From CAWGOF01 sp963824225 (GTDB lineage: Bacteria > Acidobacteriota > Polarisedimenticolia > Polarisedimenticolales > Polarisedimenticolaceae): DNA of 64,000 bases. Positions 8,470 to 17,128 of this stretch are shown in pieces. Location of the stretch: positions 372,001-436,000 of the forward strand of contig CAWGOF010000003.1 in NCBI GenBank assembly GCA_963824225.1, read 5' to 3'. A program made the translations under genes and the position numbers. Positions within the stretch are counted from its first letter, which is position 1, and every line of letters begins with the position of its first letter. Under the pieces are notes generated by a model, which had not been told where the DNA came from, searched no databases, and saw only the letters and a list, made by a program, of their open reading frames with translations.

Positions 8470-9087
8470 CTAGTTAGCACCAGCGGACGGTTCGCGGCAA
8501 CCCTCGCTCGCCCGGACGAGGTCGAGGAAGTTCCGCAGCACGTGCCGGCCCTCGACCGTCAGCACCGATTCGGGATGGAACTGGACGCCGTGGAGCGGCA
8601 GCTCGCGGTGCGCGAGGCCCATCACCAGCCCGTCGTCCGTCCGGGCGGTCACGGCGAGCTCGGCCGGGACGGACGCTTCCTCGACCACGAGCGAATGGTA
8701 GCGCGTGGCCTCGAAGCCCGGCGGCAGACCGGCGAACACCCCGGTCCCGTCGTGCAGGATTCGCGAGGTCTTGCCGTGCACCGGCCGCGGAGCGTGCACG
8801 ACGCGCGCCCCGTACGCCTGGCCGATGGCTTGATGACCCAGGCACACGCCGAGCAGCGGCAGCTCGCGCTCGGCGGCCGCGCGGACCAGATCGAGCGTGA
8901 TGCCGGCGTTCTCCGGCCGGCCCGGCCCGGGCGAGACGACGAACGCCTCGTACCGTCCATCGACGCAGTCGGCGAGATCGATCGCGTCGGATAGCCGCAC
9001 GTCGACCGTCGCTCCGAGCTCGGCCAGGTACTGCGCGAGGTTCCAGGTGAACGAGTCGTGGTTGTCGAGCAGCAGGACCCGCTGCAC
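8470..9087 (-). CDS. trpG: Glutamine amidotransferase subunit of anthranilate/aminodeoxychorismate synthase
   Basis: A 205-residue class I glutamine amidotransferase that feeds ammonia to anthranilate synthase (TrpE) or aminodeoxychorismate synthase (PabB). It shows LLLDNHDSFTWNLAQYLAELGA, the SPGPGRPENAG oxyanion loop, the nucleophile in GVCLGHQAIGQAYGA, and the His/Glu pair in LHGVQFHPESVLT. The sequence does not separate TrpG from PabA, and no TrpE or PabB partner lies in the window. The GTG start at 9087 is 5 bases after the lipoprotein stop. It sits directly upstream of tryptophan-degrading genes, so a biosynthetic subunit appears to be co-transcribed with a catabolic operon. Confidence 0.9.
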   Translation of the reverse strand: MQRVLLLDNHDSFTWNLAQYLAELGATVDVRLSDAIDLADCVDGRYEAFVVSPGPGRPENAGITLDLVRAAAERELPLLGVCLGHQAIGQAYGARVVHAPRPVHGKTSRILHDGTGVFAGLPPGFEATRYHSLVVEEASVPAELAVTARTDDGLVMGLAHRELPLHGVQFHPESVLTVEGRHVLRNFLDLVRASEGCREPSAGAN

Positions 9088-9091
9088 GACG

Positions 9092-9700
9092 CTATTCCAC
9101 CGCGAACTTGACGAACACGGGATCGGGCAGGGTGCTCGAGGACAGGAACAGATCGAACTTGTGGCCCTTGATCCCGGTCGCGGGCTTCGGGAAGTACACG
9201 TAGTCCATGAAATAGCCGAACTTCGGCAACGAGACGTTGTCGCGCACGACGGAGCCGAACTCCCGCGTCGGGCTGAGCTTGCTCGGGTAGCGCTGGTACG
9301 CGGCGAACTTCGACGTCAGGATGCTGTTCAGCTCGGAGAACGACTCGCGGTCGAGGTCCAGGAACTCGTAGCCGTTGATCAGCTCGGGCGGTGAAGCGGC
9401 GGGGTAGCGGTTCCCCTGCTCGTCGATGAGCGTGAACCCCTCGCGCGTCACGAGCAGCGTCTTCACGCCGGTGTTCGCCAGCGCGATCTCGACCGGCATG
9501 TACGGGGTGTTGTCCCGGTACCGTGCGGCCTTGGTTCCGACGACGAACGTCACGAGGTCGCCTTCCTCGATGAACGCGAAGGTCGACAGCTTGCGATCGA
9601 GCTCGCTGGCCTGCTGTCCGGTGATGCGTTGGCGCGTCGCGCACGCACCGGCGCCGAGTAGCACTGCCACCAGGAAGCATGCCTTGTACGTCGTGCGCAT
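9092..9700 (-). CDS. Putative lipoprotein, function unknown
   Basis: A 202-residue protein with a lipoprotein signal: MRTTYKACFLVAVLLGAGAC, where Cys20 would be lipidated. The mature part (residues 21-202) has no transmembrane segment and is predicted periplasmic. Features include FAFIEEGDLVTFVVGTKAARYRDNTPYMPVEIALANTG, suggesting an immunoglobulin-like beta-sandwich, and a closing FDLFLSSSTLPDPVFVKFAVE. I do not recognise a named family. The ATG at 9700 has an excellent GGAGGG ribosome site and a well-formed promoter just upstream at 9720-9748, so this gene probably begins a transcript that continues into trpG and the kyn genes. Confidence 0.75.
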   Translation of the reverse strand: MRTTYKACFLVAVLLGAGACATRQRITGQQASELDRKLSTFAFIEEGDLVTFVVGTKAARYRDNTPYMPVEIALANTGVKTLLVTREGFTLIDEQGNRYPAASPPELINGYEFLDLDRESFSELNSILTSKFAAYQRYPSKLSPTREFGSVVRDNVSLPKFGYFMDYVYFPKPATGIKGHKFDLFLSSSTLPDPVFVKFAVE

Positions 9701-9719
9701 TCGCCCTCCGAGCGTCTTG

Positions 9720-9748
9720 AGACTATGCCGGGCGTGGGGGAGCGTCAA
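9720..9748 (-). promoter_or_regulatory. Sigma-70-type promoter for the lipoprotein-trpG-kyn transcript
   Basis: On the minus strand, TTGACG (9748-9743) is separated by exactly 17 bases from TAGTCT (9725-9720). Transcription would start near 9713, about 13 bases before the ATG at 9700, leaving room for the GGAGGG ribosome site. The -35 box overlaps the last codons of aroDE. Confidence 0.6.
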
Positions 9749-11223
9749 GGCGCGCGACGAGCGAGCCAGCGCTCGGCCGCGGCGTGCAACGTCTCGTGGC
9801 GCACGGGTCGGCCGGTCATGTGCTCGAACTGCAGCCGGGCCTGGGCCGCGAGCAGCTCGAGTCCATCGACGACCGCGAGGCCGCGCGCCCGCGCATCCTC
9901 GACGAGCGCGGTCGGACCCGGCGCGTACACCGCATCGAGCACCGCGCGGCCCCGGAGCACGGCCGGGTCGAGCCACCGCGCCCCGTCCTGGCCGAGCGGC
10001 GTGGCGTGCAGCAGCACGTCCCACGGCTCGTCGGGGAGCCGCTCGAGCGCACACGCCCGGACACCCGTGTCCTGCGCCGCCTCGGTCGTGCGATCGGGCG
10101 TGCGCCCATAGAGCGTCACCTGCGCCCCGGCCGCAGCGAAGGCTACGGCGAAGGCGCGCGCGGTGCCGCCCGAGCCGAGGATCGCGACCCGCGCGTCGCG
10201 CGGCTCGACGTGGCGCCGCACGCGCTCGAGCGCTGCGGGGCCGTCGGTGTTGAGCCCCAGTGGCTGCGGCGCGAGCCGGACCGTATTGACCGCACGGGCG
10301 CGAGACGCCACCTCGTCGCCCGGCGTGCACCGTCGCGCGAGCGTCTCCTTGAACGGTCGGGTCACGCCCAGGGCTTCGAGCCCCAGGCTCGCGGCGAGGC
10401 TCCATGCCGGGTCGAGCTCGTCGGTCTCGATCGGCAAGTAGCACGCGTCGATCCCCGTCTCGCCGTACCCGGCGGCGTGCATCGCGGGCGACGGGCTCCC
10501 CGACACCGCGGCGCCGACGAGAGCGAACAGCCTCGTCCGCGGGTCGAGCTCGAGCACTCGATACGTGGCCAGCAGATCGTCGACCGTCGGCTGTCCCGCC
10601 GCGGTCTCGCGTCCCGGGGCCAGCGATCCGTAGGTCGCGAACGAGCCCCACGCGGGCCCGAGGATCCGGCTCACGACGCCGGCGCGGCCCGTGGCAAACG
10701 CCGCGAGCCGCACGCCCTGCCGTCGCGCCTCGTCGAGCACCGTGCGCAGCGCGAGCACGTCGTCGACGCGCGCCGCGTGCGGCACGAGCTTGGCCACGCC
10801 GCCGCGCCGCGCTCCGAGGCGGGCGAGCATCTCCCGCAGCGCGTCGATCCGGCACGGTCCGCCGTGATGCGAGAGCACGACGCGATCGCGGAGCGCCGGT
10901 CGCTCGGCGAGCGTGGCGAACGACGCATCCCACTCGACGTCGACGAACGCGGCGCCCGCGGCGAGCGCGGCATCGAGAAGCGCGCGGCGCTCGTCCTCCG
11001 AACCGTCGAACGCTCCACCGTCCGCCCGGCGTCGCGCGCTGACCAGCACCGGCCGCTCGACCTCGCGCACGACCCGTAAGACGTCGTCGACGCGCAGGCG
11101 ATCGGCGCGCAGCTCGACCAGCGCGCAGCCCGCGGGCGCGGCGCGCAGAGCCGCGATCGCCCGCGACGCGTCCGGCTCCTCGGCCGAGGCGACGACGATC
11201 GACCGCGGCAGGTCCTGCGCCAT
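9745..11223 (-). CDS. aroDE: Bifunctional 3-dehydroquinate dehydratase / shikimate dehydrogenase fusion
   Basis: A 492-residue fusion of two consecutive shikimate-pathway enzymes. Residues 1-215 are a type I dehydroquinate dehydratase: ELRADRL at 37-43, the catalytic His in VVLSHHGGP, and the Schiff-base Lys in GGVAKLVPHA. Residues 225-492 are a shikimate dehydrogenase: VGAAVSGSPSPAMHAAGYGETG, the Lys in GVTRPFKETLARR, the Asp in LGLNTDGPAALERV, the Rossmann loop AILGSGGTARAFAVAFAAAGAQVTLYGRT, and ATPLGQDG. Fusion in this order is known from plants, chlamydiae and some planctomycetes and deltaproteobacteria; most bacteria use separate genes. The catalytic residues of both halves are present, so both activities are expected. 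It is transcribed with priA, 9 bases downstream of the priA stop. Confidence 0.93.
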   Translation of the reverse strand: MAQDLPRSIVVASAEEPDASRAIAALRAAPAGCALVELRADRLRVDDVLRVVREVERPVLVSARRRADGGAFDGSEDERRALLDAALAAGAAFVDVEWDASFATLAERPALRDRVVLSHHGGPCRIDALREMLARLGARRGGVAKLVPHAARVDDVLALRTVLDEARRQGVRLAAFATGRAGVVSRILGPAWGSFATYGSLAPGRETAAGQPTVDDLLATYRVLELDPRTRLFALVGAAVSGSPSPAMHAAGYGETGIDACYLPIETDELDPAWSLAASLGLEALGVTRPFKETLARRCTPGDEVASRARAVNTVRLAPQPLGLNTDGPAALERVRRHVEPRDARVAILGSGGTARAFAVAFAAAGAQVTLYGRTPDRTTEAAQDTGVRACALERLPDEPWDVLLHATPLGQDGARWLDPAVLRGRAVLDAVYAPGPTALVEDARARGLAVVDGLELLAAQARLQFEHMTGRPVRHETLHAAAERWLARRAP

Positions 11224-11232
11224 CCCGAGCCC

Positions 11233-13434
11233 CTAGAGCAGCGACAGCGGATCGACGTCGACGAGCACGGAGCGCCGCGGGACCTCGCGCTCGGTGCTCG
11301 CGAGCGCCCGCTCGACCGTCTCGACGAGACGACGTCGGCCCGCCGTGCGGACGAGGATCTGTTGCCGGTACCGGCCGGCGACGCGGGCGATCGGCGCCGG
11401 GCCGGGGCCCGAGATGCGCACGCGGCTCCCGCCGACCTCGCGCAGCGCGCGGGCGACGAGCTCCGCCGAGCGCCGTGCGCGCCCCTCGTCCCGGTCGTGC
11501 AGCACGATCGACACCAGCGCCGCGGCCGGGGGGTAGCCCAGCGCGCGGCGGTAGCGCATCTCGCGGTCGAAGAACGCCTCGTAGTCCTGGGTCGCGGCGA
11601 GCGCGAGGACCGGATGCTCGGCGTCGAACGCCTGGACGACCACGCGTCCGGGCCGCTGGCCCCGTCCGGCGCGGCCGGCGACCTGCGTCAGCAGACCGAA
11701 TGCGCGCTCGGCCGCGCGGAAGTCAGGAAGGCCGAGCGCCTGATCGGCGGACACGACGCCGACGAGCGTCACGCGCGGGAAATCGTGGCCCTTGGCGATC
11801 ATCTGCGTGCCCACGAGGACGTCGATCTCTCCGCGCGCGAACCGGCCGAGGATGCGCTCGTGATCGCCGCGGCCACGAACCGTGTCCCGGTCCATGCGCT
11901 CGATTCGCGCGCCGGGCACCGCGTCGGCGAGCACGGCCTCGATCCGCTCGGTGCCCTCGCCCAAGGGGTGCAGCTCGGGATGGCCGCAGGTCGGACATCC
12001 GGCCTGAGGCGCCGACCGCTCGAATCCGCAGGTGTGACAGCGCAGGCGCTCGACCGACCGGTGCCACGTCAGCGCGATCGTGCACCGCGAGCACTCGACG
12101 CGCTCGCCGCACGCCGGGCAGTGCAGCGCCGCGGCCCAGCCGCGTCGGTTGCGCAGCACGAGCGCCTGGTCGCCCCGGGCCATGCACGCTTCGAGCTCGC
12201 GGCGCAGGACCGACGAGAGCGGGGCGACCTCGCCGAGCCGCCGGTACTCCTCGCGCATGTCGACGATCTCGACCGCCGGGAGCGGTCGATCCTCGATTCG
12301 GCCACCCAGGCGCAGGAGCTCGTAGCGTCCGGAGGTCGCGTGGTGGAACGACTCGACCGACGGGGTCGCCGATCCGAGCACGATCGTCGCCTGCGCCTCG
12401 CGCGCGCGAACGATCGCCACGTCCCGACCGTGGTACCGCGGCGCGTCGCCCTGCTTGTACGACGCGTCCTGCTCCTCGTCGACGACGATGAGGCCGAGGT
12501 CGACGAGCGGCGCGAACACGGCCGAGCGCGTGCCGAGCACGAGCCGGCAGGCCCCGCGCCGGACCCGCTCCCACGCCGCCTGGCGCTCGGCCCGCGCGAG
12601 CCCGCTGTGCAGGACGACGGCCTCGCCGGGAAACCGCCGCTCGATCGTCTCGCGCAGGATCGGCGTCAGCCCGATCTCGGGAACGAGCCACAGCACCGAG
12701 CGCCCGCGGTCGAGCGTCGTGCGGGCGGCGCGCAGGTACACCTCGGTCTTGCCCGAGCCGGTCGCTCCGAACAGCAGGAACGGACGGTACCCCGACCGGC
12801 CGAGGCACGGATCGAGGGTCCCGAGCACGCGGGCCTGCGGCGGTGTCGGCACGGGGCCGGGCGCCGCGGGCTCGGCCCGAGGCCGCGACGGCTCGTCCGG
12901 GGGCGCGGGACCGATCTCGACGACGCCGGCTCGCGCCGCATCCCGCGCGGCTCGCCGCTCGGCCGGAGACAGGCGGTCGAGCGCGAGCGCTCCCCCCGCG
13001 GCGTCGATCCGCGACACGAGCCGCGCCCGTGCCGGCGCGTGGGACAGGGTCTCGGGCGCGGCCGCAGGCCCGACGCGTCGCACGACGAGACGCGGCCGCG
13101 GCCGGGCGAAACCCGGCGGCGTCGCGCACTCGATCGCCTCGCCCCAGCCGCACAGGTAGTACTCGCTGACGAACCGCGTCAGCGCGAGCACGTCGTCGGG
13201 CAAGGTCGGCCCGCTCTCGACGAGCGACTCGATCGGCCGGGCCGTGACGCCCGCCGCCGGCGGCGCGGCGGGCCATTCGACGACGGTTCCGACGACCCGC
13301 CGACGGCCGAACGGCACCTGGACCCGCGCGCCCCGGCCGAGCCGAGCCGCCAGCTCCGGGCCAACGGCGTACGTGAACAGGCTGCGGACCGGCACCGGGA
13401 TCGCGACCGCCGCATGCCGCGCTGGCTCGTCCAT
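11233..13434 (-). CDS. priA: Primosomal replication-restart helicase PriA
   Basis: A 733-residue 3'-to-5' helicase that reloads the replisome at stalled forks. The N-terminal DNA-binding region starts AVAIPVPVRSLFTYAVG. The helicase core shows Walker A GATGSGKTEVYL, Walker B VVDEEQDASYKQ, the HGRDVAIVRA and LGSATPSVES motifs, and GTQMIAKGHDFP with VAGRAGRG further on. Between the helicase halves are paired zinc-binding cysteines (CPACGERVECSRC and CHTCGFERSAPQAGCPTCG), which are specific to PriA. The length is normal. The ATG at 13434 is 10 bases after the udg stop. Many overlapping antisense open frames here are artefacts of high G+C. Confidence 0.97.
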   Translation of the reverse strand: MDEPARHAAVAIPVPVRSLFTYAVGPELAARLGRGARVQVPFGRRRVVGTVVEWPAAPPAAGVTARPIESLVESGPTLPDDVLALTRFVSEYYLCGWGEAIECATPPGFARPRPRLVVRRVGPAAAPETLSHAPARARLVSRIDAAGGALALDRLSPAERRAARDAARAGVVEIGPAPPDEPSRPRAEPAAPGPVPTPPQARVLGTLDPCLGRSGYRPFLLFGATGSGKTEVYLRAARTTLDRGRSVLWLVPEIGLTPILRETIERRFPGEAVVLHSGLARAERQAAWERVRRGACRLVLGTRSAVFAPLVDLGLIVVDEEQDASYKQGDAPRYHGRDVAIVRAREAQATIVLGSATPSVESFHHATSGRYELLRLGGRIEDRPLPAVEIVDMREEYRRLGEVAPLSSVLRRELEACMARGDQALVLRNRRGWAAALHCPACGERVECSRCTIALTWHRSVERLRCHTCGFERSAPQAGCPTCGHPELHPLGEGTERIEAVLADAVPGARIERMDRDTVRGRGDHERILGRFARGEIDVLVGTQMIAKGHDFPRVTLVGVVSADQALGLPDFRAAERAFGLLTQVAGRAGRGQRPGRVVVQAFDAEHPVLALAATQDYEAFFDREMRYRRALGYPPAAALVSIVLHDRDEGRARRSAELVARALREVGGSRVRISGPGPAPIARVAGRYRQQILVRTAGRRRLVETVERALASTEREVPRRSVLVDVDPLSLL

Positions 13435-13444
13435 CGGCTCGGAG

Positions 13445-14158
13445 CTACGTGTCCATGCGCGCGCGCGCGGCCTTCAGATCGTCGAACACCTTGCGCCGGT
13501 TCTCCGGCGTGTACTGGCGCAGCAGGAACGCCGGGTGGTACGTGGGCATCACCGGAATCCCGCGGTACTCGTGCCACGTGCCGCGCAGCTTGGTGATCCC
13601 GACGCGCGTGCCGAGGAGCGTGCGTGTTGCCGGTGCGCCGAGCGTCACGATGACCCTCGGCCGCACGGCCTCGATCTGGCGCGCGAGGAACGGCGCGCAG
13701 GTCTCGATCTCGTCGGGCTCGGGGTCGCGGTTGTCCGGCGGCCGGCACTTGACCACGTTCGCGATGTACACGTCGGGTCGGTCGAGGCCGATCGCGCGGA
13801 TCATCTCGTCGAGCTTGCGACCCGCGCGACCGACGAACGGCTCTCCGCTCAGATCCTCCTCGGCTCCCGGACCCTCGCCGACGAACATCAGCCGGGCCTC
13901 CGGGTTCCCGACGCCGAACACCAGCTTGGTGCGTCCGCGATGCAGCTTGCACCTCGTGCACTCGCCGAGGTCGGCCCGGATCTCGGCGAGCCGCCGGGCC
14001 GGATCGGTCGGTCGGGGCTCGGCGAGCGCGTCGATCGCCTGGCGGACCTGCGGCGCCCGCACCGGGGCGACGCGCAGCTCGCGCACCCCGATCTCGCCGA
14101 GATAGGCAAGCCACTGTGCGAGATCGCCGAGCGCGCCGGGCGGGGTACCACCGGTCAC
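13445..14158 (-). CDS. Family 4 (Fe-S) uracil-DNA glycosylase
   Basis: A 237-residue repair enzyme that removes uracil from DNA. Family 4 features are the Fe-S ligand pair CTRCKLHRGRTKLVFGVG, the active-site region MFVGEGPGAEEDLSGEPFVGRAGRKLDEMI, VYIANVVKCRPPDNRDPEPDEIETC carrying two further cysteines, and the uracil-contacting HPAFLLRQ. The 60-residue N-terminal extension before the first cysteines is common in deltaproteobacterial members. The start is GTG at 14158, overlapping the coaBC stop as GTGA. Translational coupling with a coenzyme A gene does not indicate related function; it reflects a compact housekeeping operon. Confidence 0.92.
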   Translation of the reverse strand: MTGGTPPGALGDLAQWLAYLGEIGVRELRVAPVRAPQVRQAIDALAEPRPTDPARRLAEIRADLGECTRCKLHRGRTKLVFGVGNPEARLMFVGEGPGAEEDLSGEPFVGRAGRKLDEMIRAIGLDRPDVYIANVVKCRPPDNRDPEPDEIETCAPFLARQIEAVRPRVIVTLGAPATRTLLGTRVGITKLRGTWHEYRGIPVMPTYHPAFLLRQYTPENRRKVFDDLKAARARMDT

Positions 14159-15348
14159 GCCGGCTCCGCCGCGGGTACCGCGCCGAGGACGCGATCGAGG
14201 ATCGAGTCCGCGATCTCGGCCTTGCTCGCCCGACCGAGCTGCCACATCTCGCCGCCGCGCCCGAGGATCGTGACCTCGTTGTCGTCGGACTCGAAGCCCA
14301 CGTCGCGCCGCGACACGTCGTTGGCCACGATGAAGTCGACGCCCTTGCGCTCGAGCTTCGCGCGCGCGTGGACCACGAGGTCGTTCGTCTCGGCCGCGAA
14401 GCCGACGAGCACACGCTCGCGCCGGTCGCTCCCGAGCTCGGCCAGGATGTCCGGCCCCTCGGCGAGCCGCAGCACGAGCTCGGCCCCGGTCTTCTTGATC
14501 TTGGTCTGGGCTGCGACCGGAACGTAGTCCGCGACCGCCGCGACCATGAACACGGCCTCGGCCCCGTCCCGCCGTTCGAGCACAGCCCGCCGCATCTCGA
14601 CCGAGGTCTCGACCTGGATACGCTCGACCCCGTAGGGTGGCGGCACATCGACCGGTCCGCTGATCAGGACGACCCGCGCCCCGCGTCGCGCCGCGGCGGC
14701 GGCGACCGCGTAGCCCATCTTGCCCGACGAGCGGTTCGTCACGTAGCGCACGGGGTCGATCGCTTCCCGCGTGGGCCCGGCGGTGACGACGACGGTGCGG
14801 CCTTCGAGCTGCCGCGATCGGCGGGCAGCGTCGAGCGCGGCGTGGACGATCCGCGCCGGGTCGCACATTCGACCCACACCCTCTTCCCCCTCGGCCAGCC
14901 ACCCCGCTTCCGGATCGAGGATCCGCACGCCGCGCGAGCGCAGGACGCGCACGTTGTCCTGCGTCGCGGGGTGCAACCACATCCGCGTGTTCATCGCCGG
15001 GGCCAGGACGACCGGGACGGTCACCGCCGTGTAGAACGTGGACAACAGGTCGTCGGCCACGCCGCGGGCCAGCTTGGCCAGCACGTTCGCCGTCGCCGGC
15101 GCGACGAGGAGCGCGTCGATCCAGTGGGTCAGGTCGATGTGCCGGATCGTCCGCTCGGACTCGAGGTCGTGGCCGTGGACCAGGACCTTGCGCCGCGACA
15201 GCGTCTGGAGCGTGAGCGGCGTGACGAACGCGGTCGCGTGGGTCGTGAGGATCACCTGGACCTCGGCCCCCGCCTGGTCGAGACCGCGCACGATCTCGGC
15301 CGCCTTGTAGGCGGCGATCCCGCCGGCGACACCGAGCGCGATCCGCAC
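14155..15348 (-). CDS. coaBC: Phosphopantothenoylcysteine decarboxylase/synthase
   Basis: A 397-residue bifunctional enzyme of coenzyme A synthesis. The N-terminal CoaC domain is a flavoprotein: GVAGGIAAYKAAEIVRGL, the His in THWIDALLVAPATANVLAKLA, the PAMN motif in LAPAMNTRMW, and the EGxGRM loop in EEGVGRMCDP. The C-terminal CoaB domain begins VVVTAGPTREAIDPVRYVTNRSSGKMGYAVA and includes AAVADYVP, KIKK and the VGFAAET segment. The length and all key motifs are normal. The GTG start at 15348 lies 4 bases downstream of the rpoZ stop. Confidence 0.96.
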   Translation of the reverse strand: MRIALGVAGGIAAYKAAEIVRGLDQAGAEVQVILTTHATAFVTPLTLQTLSRRKVLVHGHDLESERTIRHIDLTHWIDALLVAPATANVLAKLARGVADDLLSTFYTAVTVPVVLAPAMNTRMWLHPATQDNVRVLRSRGVRILDPEAGWLAEGEEGVGRMCDPARIVHAALDAARRSRQLEGRTVVVTAGPTREAIDPVRYVTNRSSGKMGYAVAAAAARRGARVVLISGPVDVPPPYGVERIQVETSVEMRRAVLERRDGAEAVFMVAAVADYVPVAAQTKIKKTGAELVLRLAEGPDILAELGSDRRERVLVGFAAETNDLVVHARAKLERKGVDFIVANDVSRRDVGFESDDNEVTILGRGGEMWQLGRASKAEIADSILDRVLGAVPAAEPA

Positions 15349-15352
15349 GCCG

Positions 15353-15580
15353 CTACTCGACCTCCTGCTCCTCTGCCGCCGCGTCGAGCGAGCCCGCTTC
15401 GGCGTCGGGGTTCCACAGGTCGACCAGATTCGCCGCGACCTCTTCCTGCGCCACGACGGTCGGCTTGCGACCGTCGGCCTCGACCCGCGGGAGCGCGCCC
15501 TGCTGCAGCTGCTCCGCGCGCTTCGATGCGAGCGTCACGAACCGGTACTTGCTGTCGATGTTCTCGGGGAGACGGAACAC
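15353..15580 (-). CDS. rpoZ: RNA polymerase omega subunit
   Basis: A 75-residue omega subunit that helps assemble RNA polymerase through the beta-prime subunit. The core RLPENIDSKYRFVTLASKRAEQLQQGALPRVEADGRKPTVVAQEEVAANLV matches the family, including the SKY-LV-ASKRA-QL helix. The acidic tail (DAEAGSLDAAAEEQEVE) is usual. It starts at GTG 15580, with a GAGG ribosome site 8 bases upstream, in the conserved gmk-rpoZ-coaBC order. Confidence 0.93.
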   Translation of the reverse strand: MFRLPENIDSKYRFVTLASKRAEQLQQGALPRVEADGRKPTVVAQEEVAANLVDLWNPDAEAGSLDAAAEEQEVE

Positions 15581-15598
15581 TCTGCTTCCTCCTCGGCT

Positions 15599-16222
15599 TC
15601 AGATCGGAAAGCTGGCCACGATGCGCCGGGCCTCCGCTTCGCAGCGCCGGGACCGCCGGCGCTCGGCCCGCAGGATCGCAACCACCTCGGCCAGCGTCGC
15701 GTCCAGCTGCTGGTTGACCACGAGATAGTCGAACGCAAGATAGCTCGTCGCCTCGTCCCGCGCACGGGACAGGCGTAGGGCGCGCTCGGCCTCCGTCTCG
15801 CTCCCCCGGCGGGCCAGCCGGTCCTCGAGGGCGTGGAAGTCGGGCGGCAGGATCATGATCGACACCGAGTCGATCGCCGCGCGCCGGACCTTGCGCGCGC
15901 CCTCGATGTCGATGTCCAGGAGCAGGTCGATCCCCTGCTCGAGCACCGCCCGCGTCGCAGCGAGCTCCGTCCCGTACAGCTGGCCGTGGACCTCGGCCCA
16001 CTCGAGGAACGCCCCGTTGCCGCGCAAGCGCTCGAACGTCGCCCGATCGACGAAGTGGTAGTGCTCGCCGTTGCGCTCGCCCGGCCGCTCGGCCCGCGTC
16101 GTGAACGACACCGAGAACGCGAGACCCGGTACCTCGCGCAACACGCGCTCGGTGATCGTCGACTTGCCGGTTCCCGACGGCGCGGCGATGACGAACACGA
16201 TTCCGCTGCGCTCTGGTCCCAC
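15599..16222 (-). CDS. gmk: Guanylate kinase
   Basis: A 207-residue enzyme that phosphorylates GMP or dGMP to the diphosphate using ATP. It carries the P-loop APSGTGKSTI at residues 14-23, the GMP-binding segment FTTRAERPGERNGEHYHFVD, LLDIDIEGARKVRR, and the lid-region IMILPPDFHALEDRLARRGSETE. The Ser/Tyr/Arg residues that bind GMP are present. It starts at GTG 16222, 3 bases after yicC ends, within the yicC-gmk-rpoZ run. Confidence 0.96.
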   Translation of the reverse strand: MGPERSGIVFVIAAPSGTGKSTITERVLREVPGLAFSVSFTTRAERPGERNGEHYHFVDRATFERLRGNGAFLEWAEVHGQLYGTELAATRAVLEQGIDLLLDIDIEGARKVRRAAIDSVSIMILPPDFHALEDRLARRGSETEAERALRLSRARDEATSYLAFDYLVVNQQLDATLAEVVAILRAERRRSRRCEAEARRIVASFPI

Positions 16223-16225
16223 CCG

Positions 16226-17116
16226 TCACTCCACGTTCTGCACCTGCTCGCGCATCCGCTCGACCTCGATCCGGATCGCGAGCGCGCGGCGGGTCACCTC
16301 GAGGTCCGCGGCCTTGGCGCACACGGTGTTGGCCTCGCGATGGATCTCCTGGAGCAGGAAGTCGAGTCGCTTGCCCAGCGACTCGTTCCCGGCCTCGCCG
16401 AGAATGGCCCGCAGGGCCTCGACGTGTCCGGCCAGTCGAACCGTCTCCTCGGTCACGTCGGCGCGCTCGGCCAGGAACGCCGCTTCCTGGGCCACCCGCG
16501 CCGGATCGAGCGCGATCGCCGAATCGAGCGTCCGGAGCCGCTCGAGCAGCCGGTCGCGCAGCCGGTTCGGCACTTCCTCGACGCGCGACGCGAGCGCCAC
16601 GAGCTCCGCGCCGACGATCCCCGTGCGCTCGAGCAGATCCTGCCGCAGCTCCGCGCCCTCGCGCAGCCGCTCGGCGTCGAAGGCCGCGAGCGCCCGGTCG
16701 AGCGCATCGCGGAGCGCCGCCCGCTCGGCGTCGCCCGGCGCGGCGAGCGCCGAGTCGATCCGGAACATGCCCGGAAGCGCGAGCAGCGCGGCGACGTCGA
16801 GCGTTCCCGGCACGCCGTGGTCCTCGGTCAGGACGCGCCCCGCGCGCAGCGCCTCGCCGAGCAGCGCCGTGTTGAGCATCGGAGCGGCGTCGACTCCGCC
16901 CGCGTTCTCCACGGCCACCGTGAGATCGACGCGGCCGCGCCGCACGACCTCCGCCGTCCGGCGGCGCAGGTCGCCTTCCCACGCCTGCAGCGCATCGGGC
17001 ACGCGGATCCGCAGGTCGGCGTACCGGTGGTTCACGCCACGCAGCTCGACGACGAACCGCAGACGCTCGGTCTCGGCCGCGGCCTGTCCGAACCCGGTCA
17101 TCGAGCGCACGCCCAT
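16226..17116 (-). CDS. yicC: YicC-family endoribonuclease
   Basis: A 296-residue member of the YicC family, recently linked to RNA cleavage and small-RNA turnover. The N-terminus MGVRSMTGFGQA has the invariant SMTGFG motif, followed by ELRGVNHRYADLRIRVPDALQ. The C-terminus holds GKRLDFLLQEIHREANTVCAKAADLEVTRRALAIRIEVERMREQVQNVE, the most conserved part of the family. ATG 17116 is favoured; an ATG 12 bases inside (before TGFG) is possible. The position next to gmk is conserved widely. Confidence 0.94.
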   Translation of the reverse strand: MGVRSMTGFGQAAAETERLRFVVELRGVNHRYADLRIRVPDALQAWEGDLRRRTAEVVRRGRVDLTVAVENAGGVDAAPMLNTALLGEALRAGRVLTEDHGVPGTLDVAALLALPGMFRIDSALAAPGDAERAALRDALDRALAAFDAERLREGAELRQDLLERTGIVGAELVALASRVEEVPNRLRDRLLERLRTLDSAIALDPARVAQEAAFLAERADVTEETVRLAGHVEALRAILGEAGNESLGKRLDFLLQEIHREANTVCAKAADLEVTRRALAIRIEVERMREQVQNVE

Positions 17117-17128
17117 ACGCGGCAGACT

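Noticed and set aside
9092..10933. 613-codon minus-strand frame ending in the lipoprotein gene
   Set aside because: The upstream part is antisense-style noise across aroDE; a good promoter, ribosome site and lipobox place the start at 9700.
11362..13596. 744-codon plus-strand frame opposite priA
   Set aside because: It mirrors the intact priA coding strand and has no recognisable motif.
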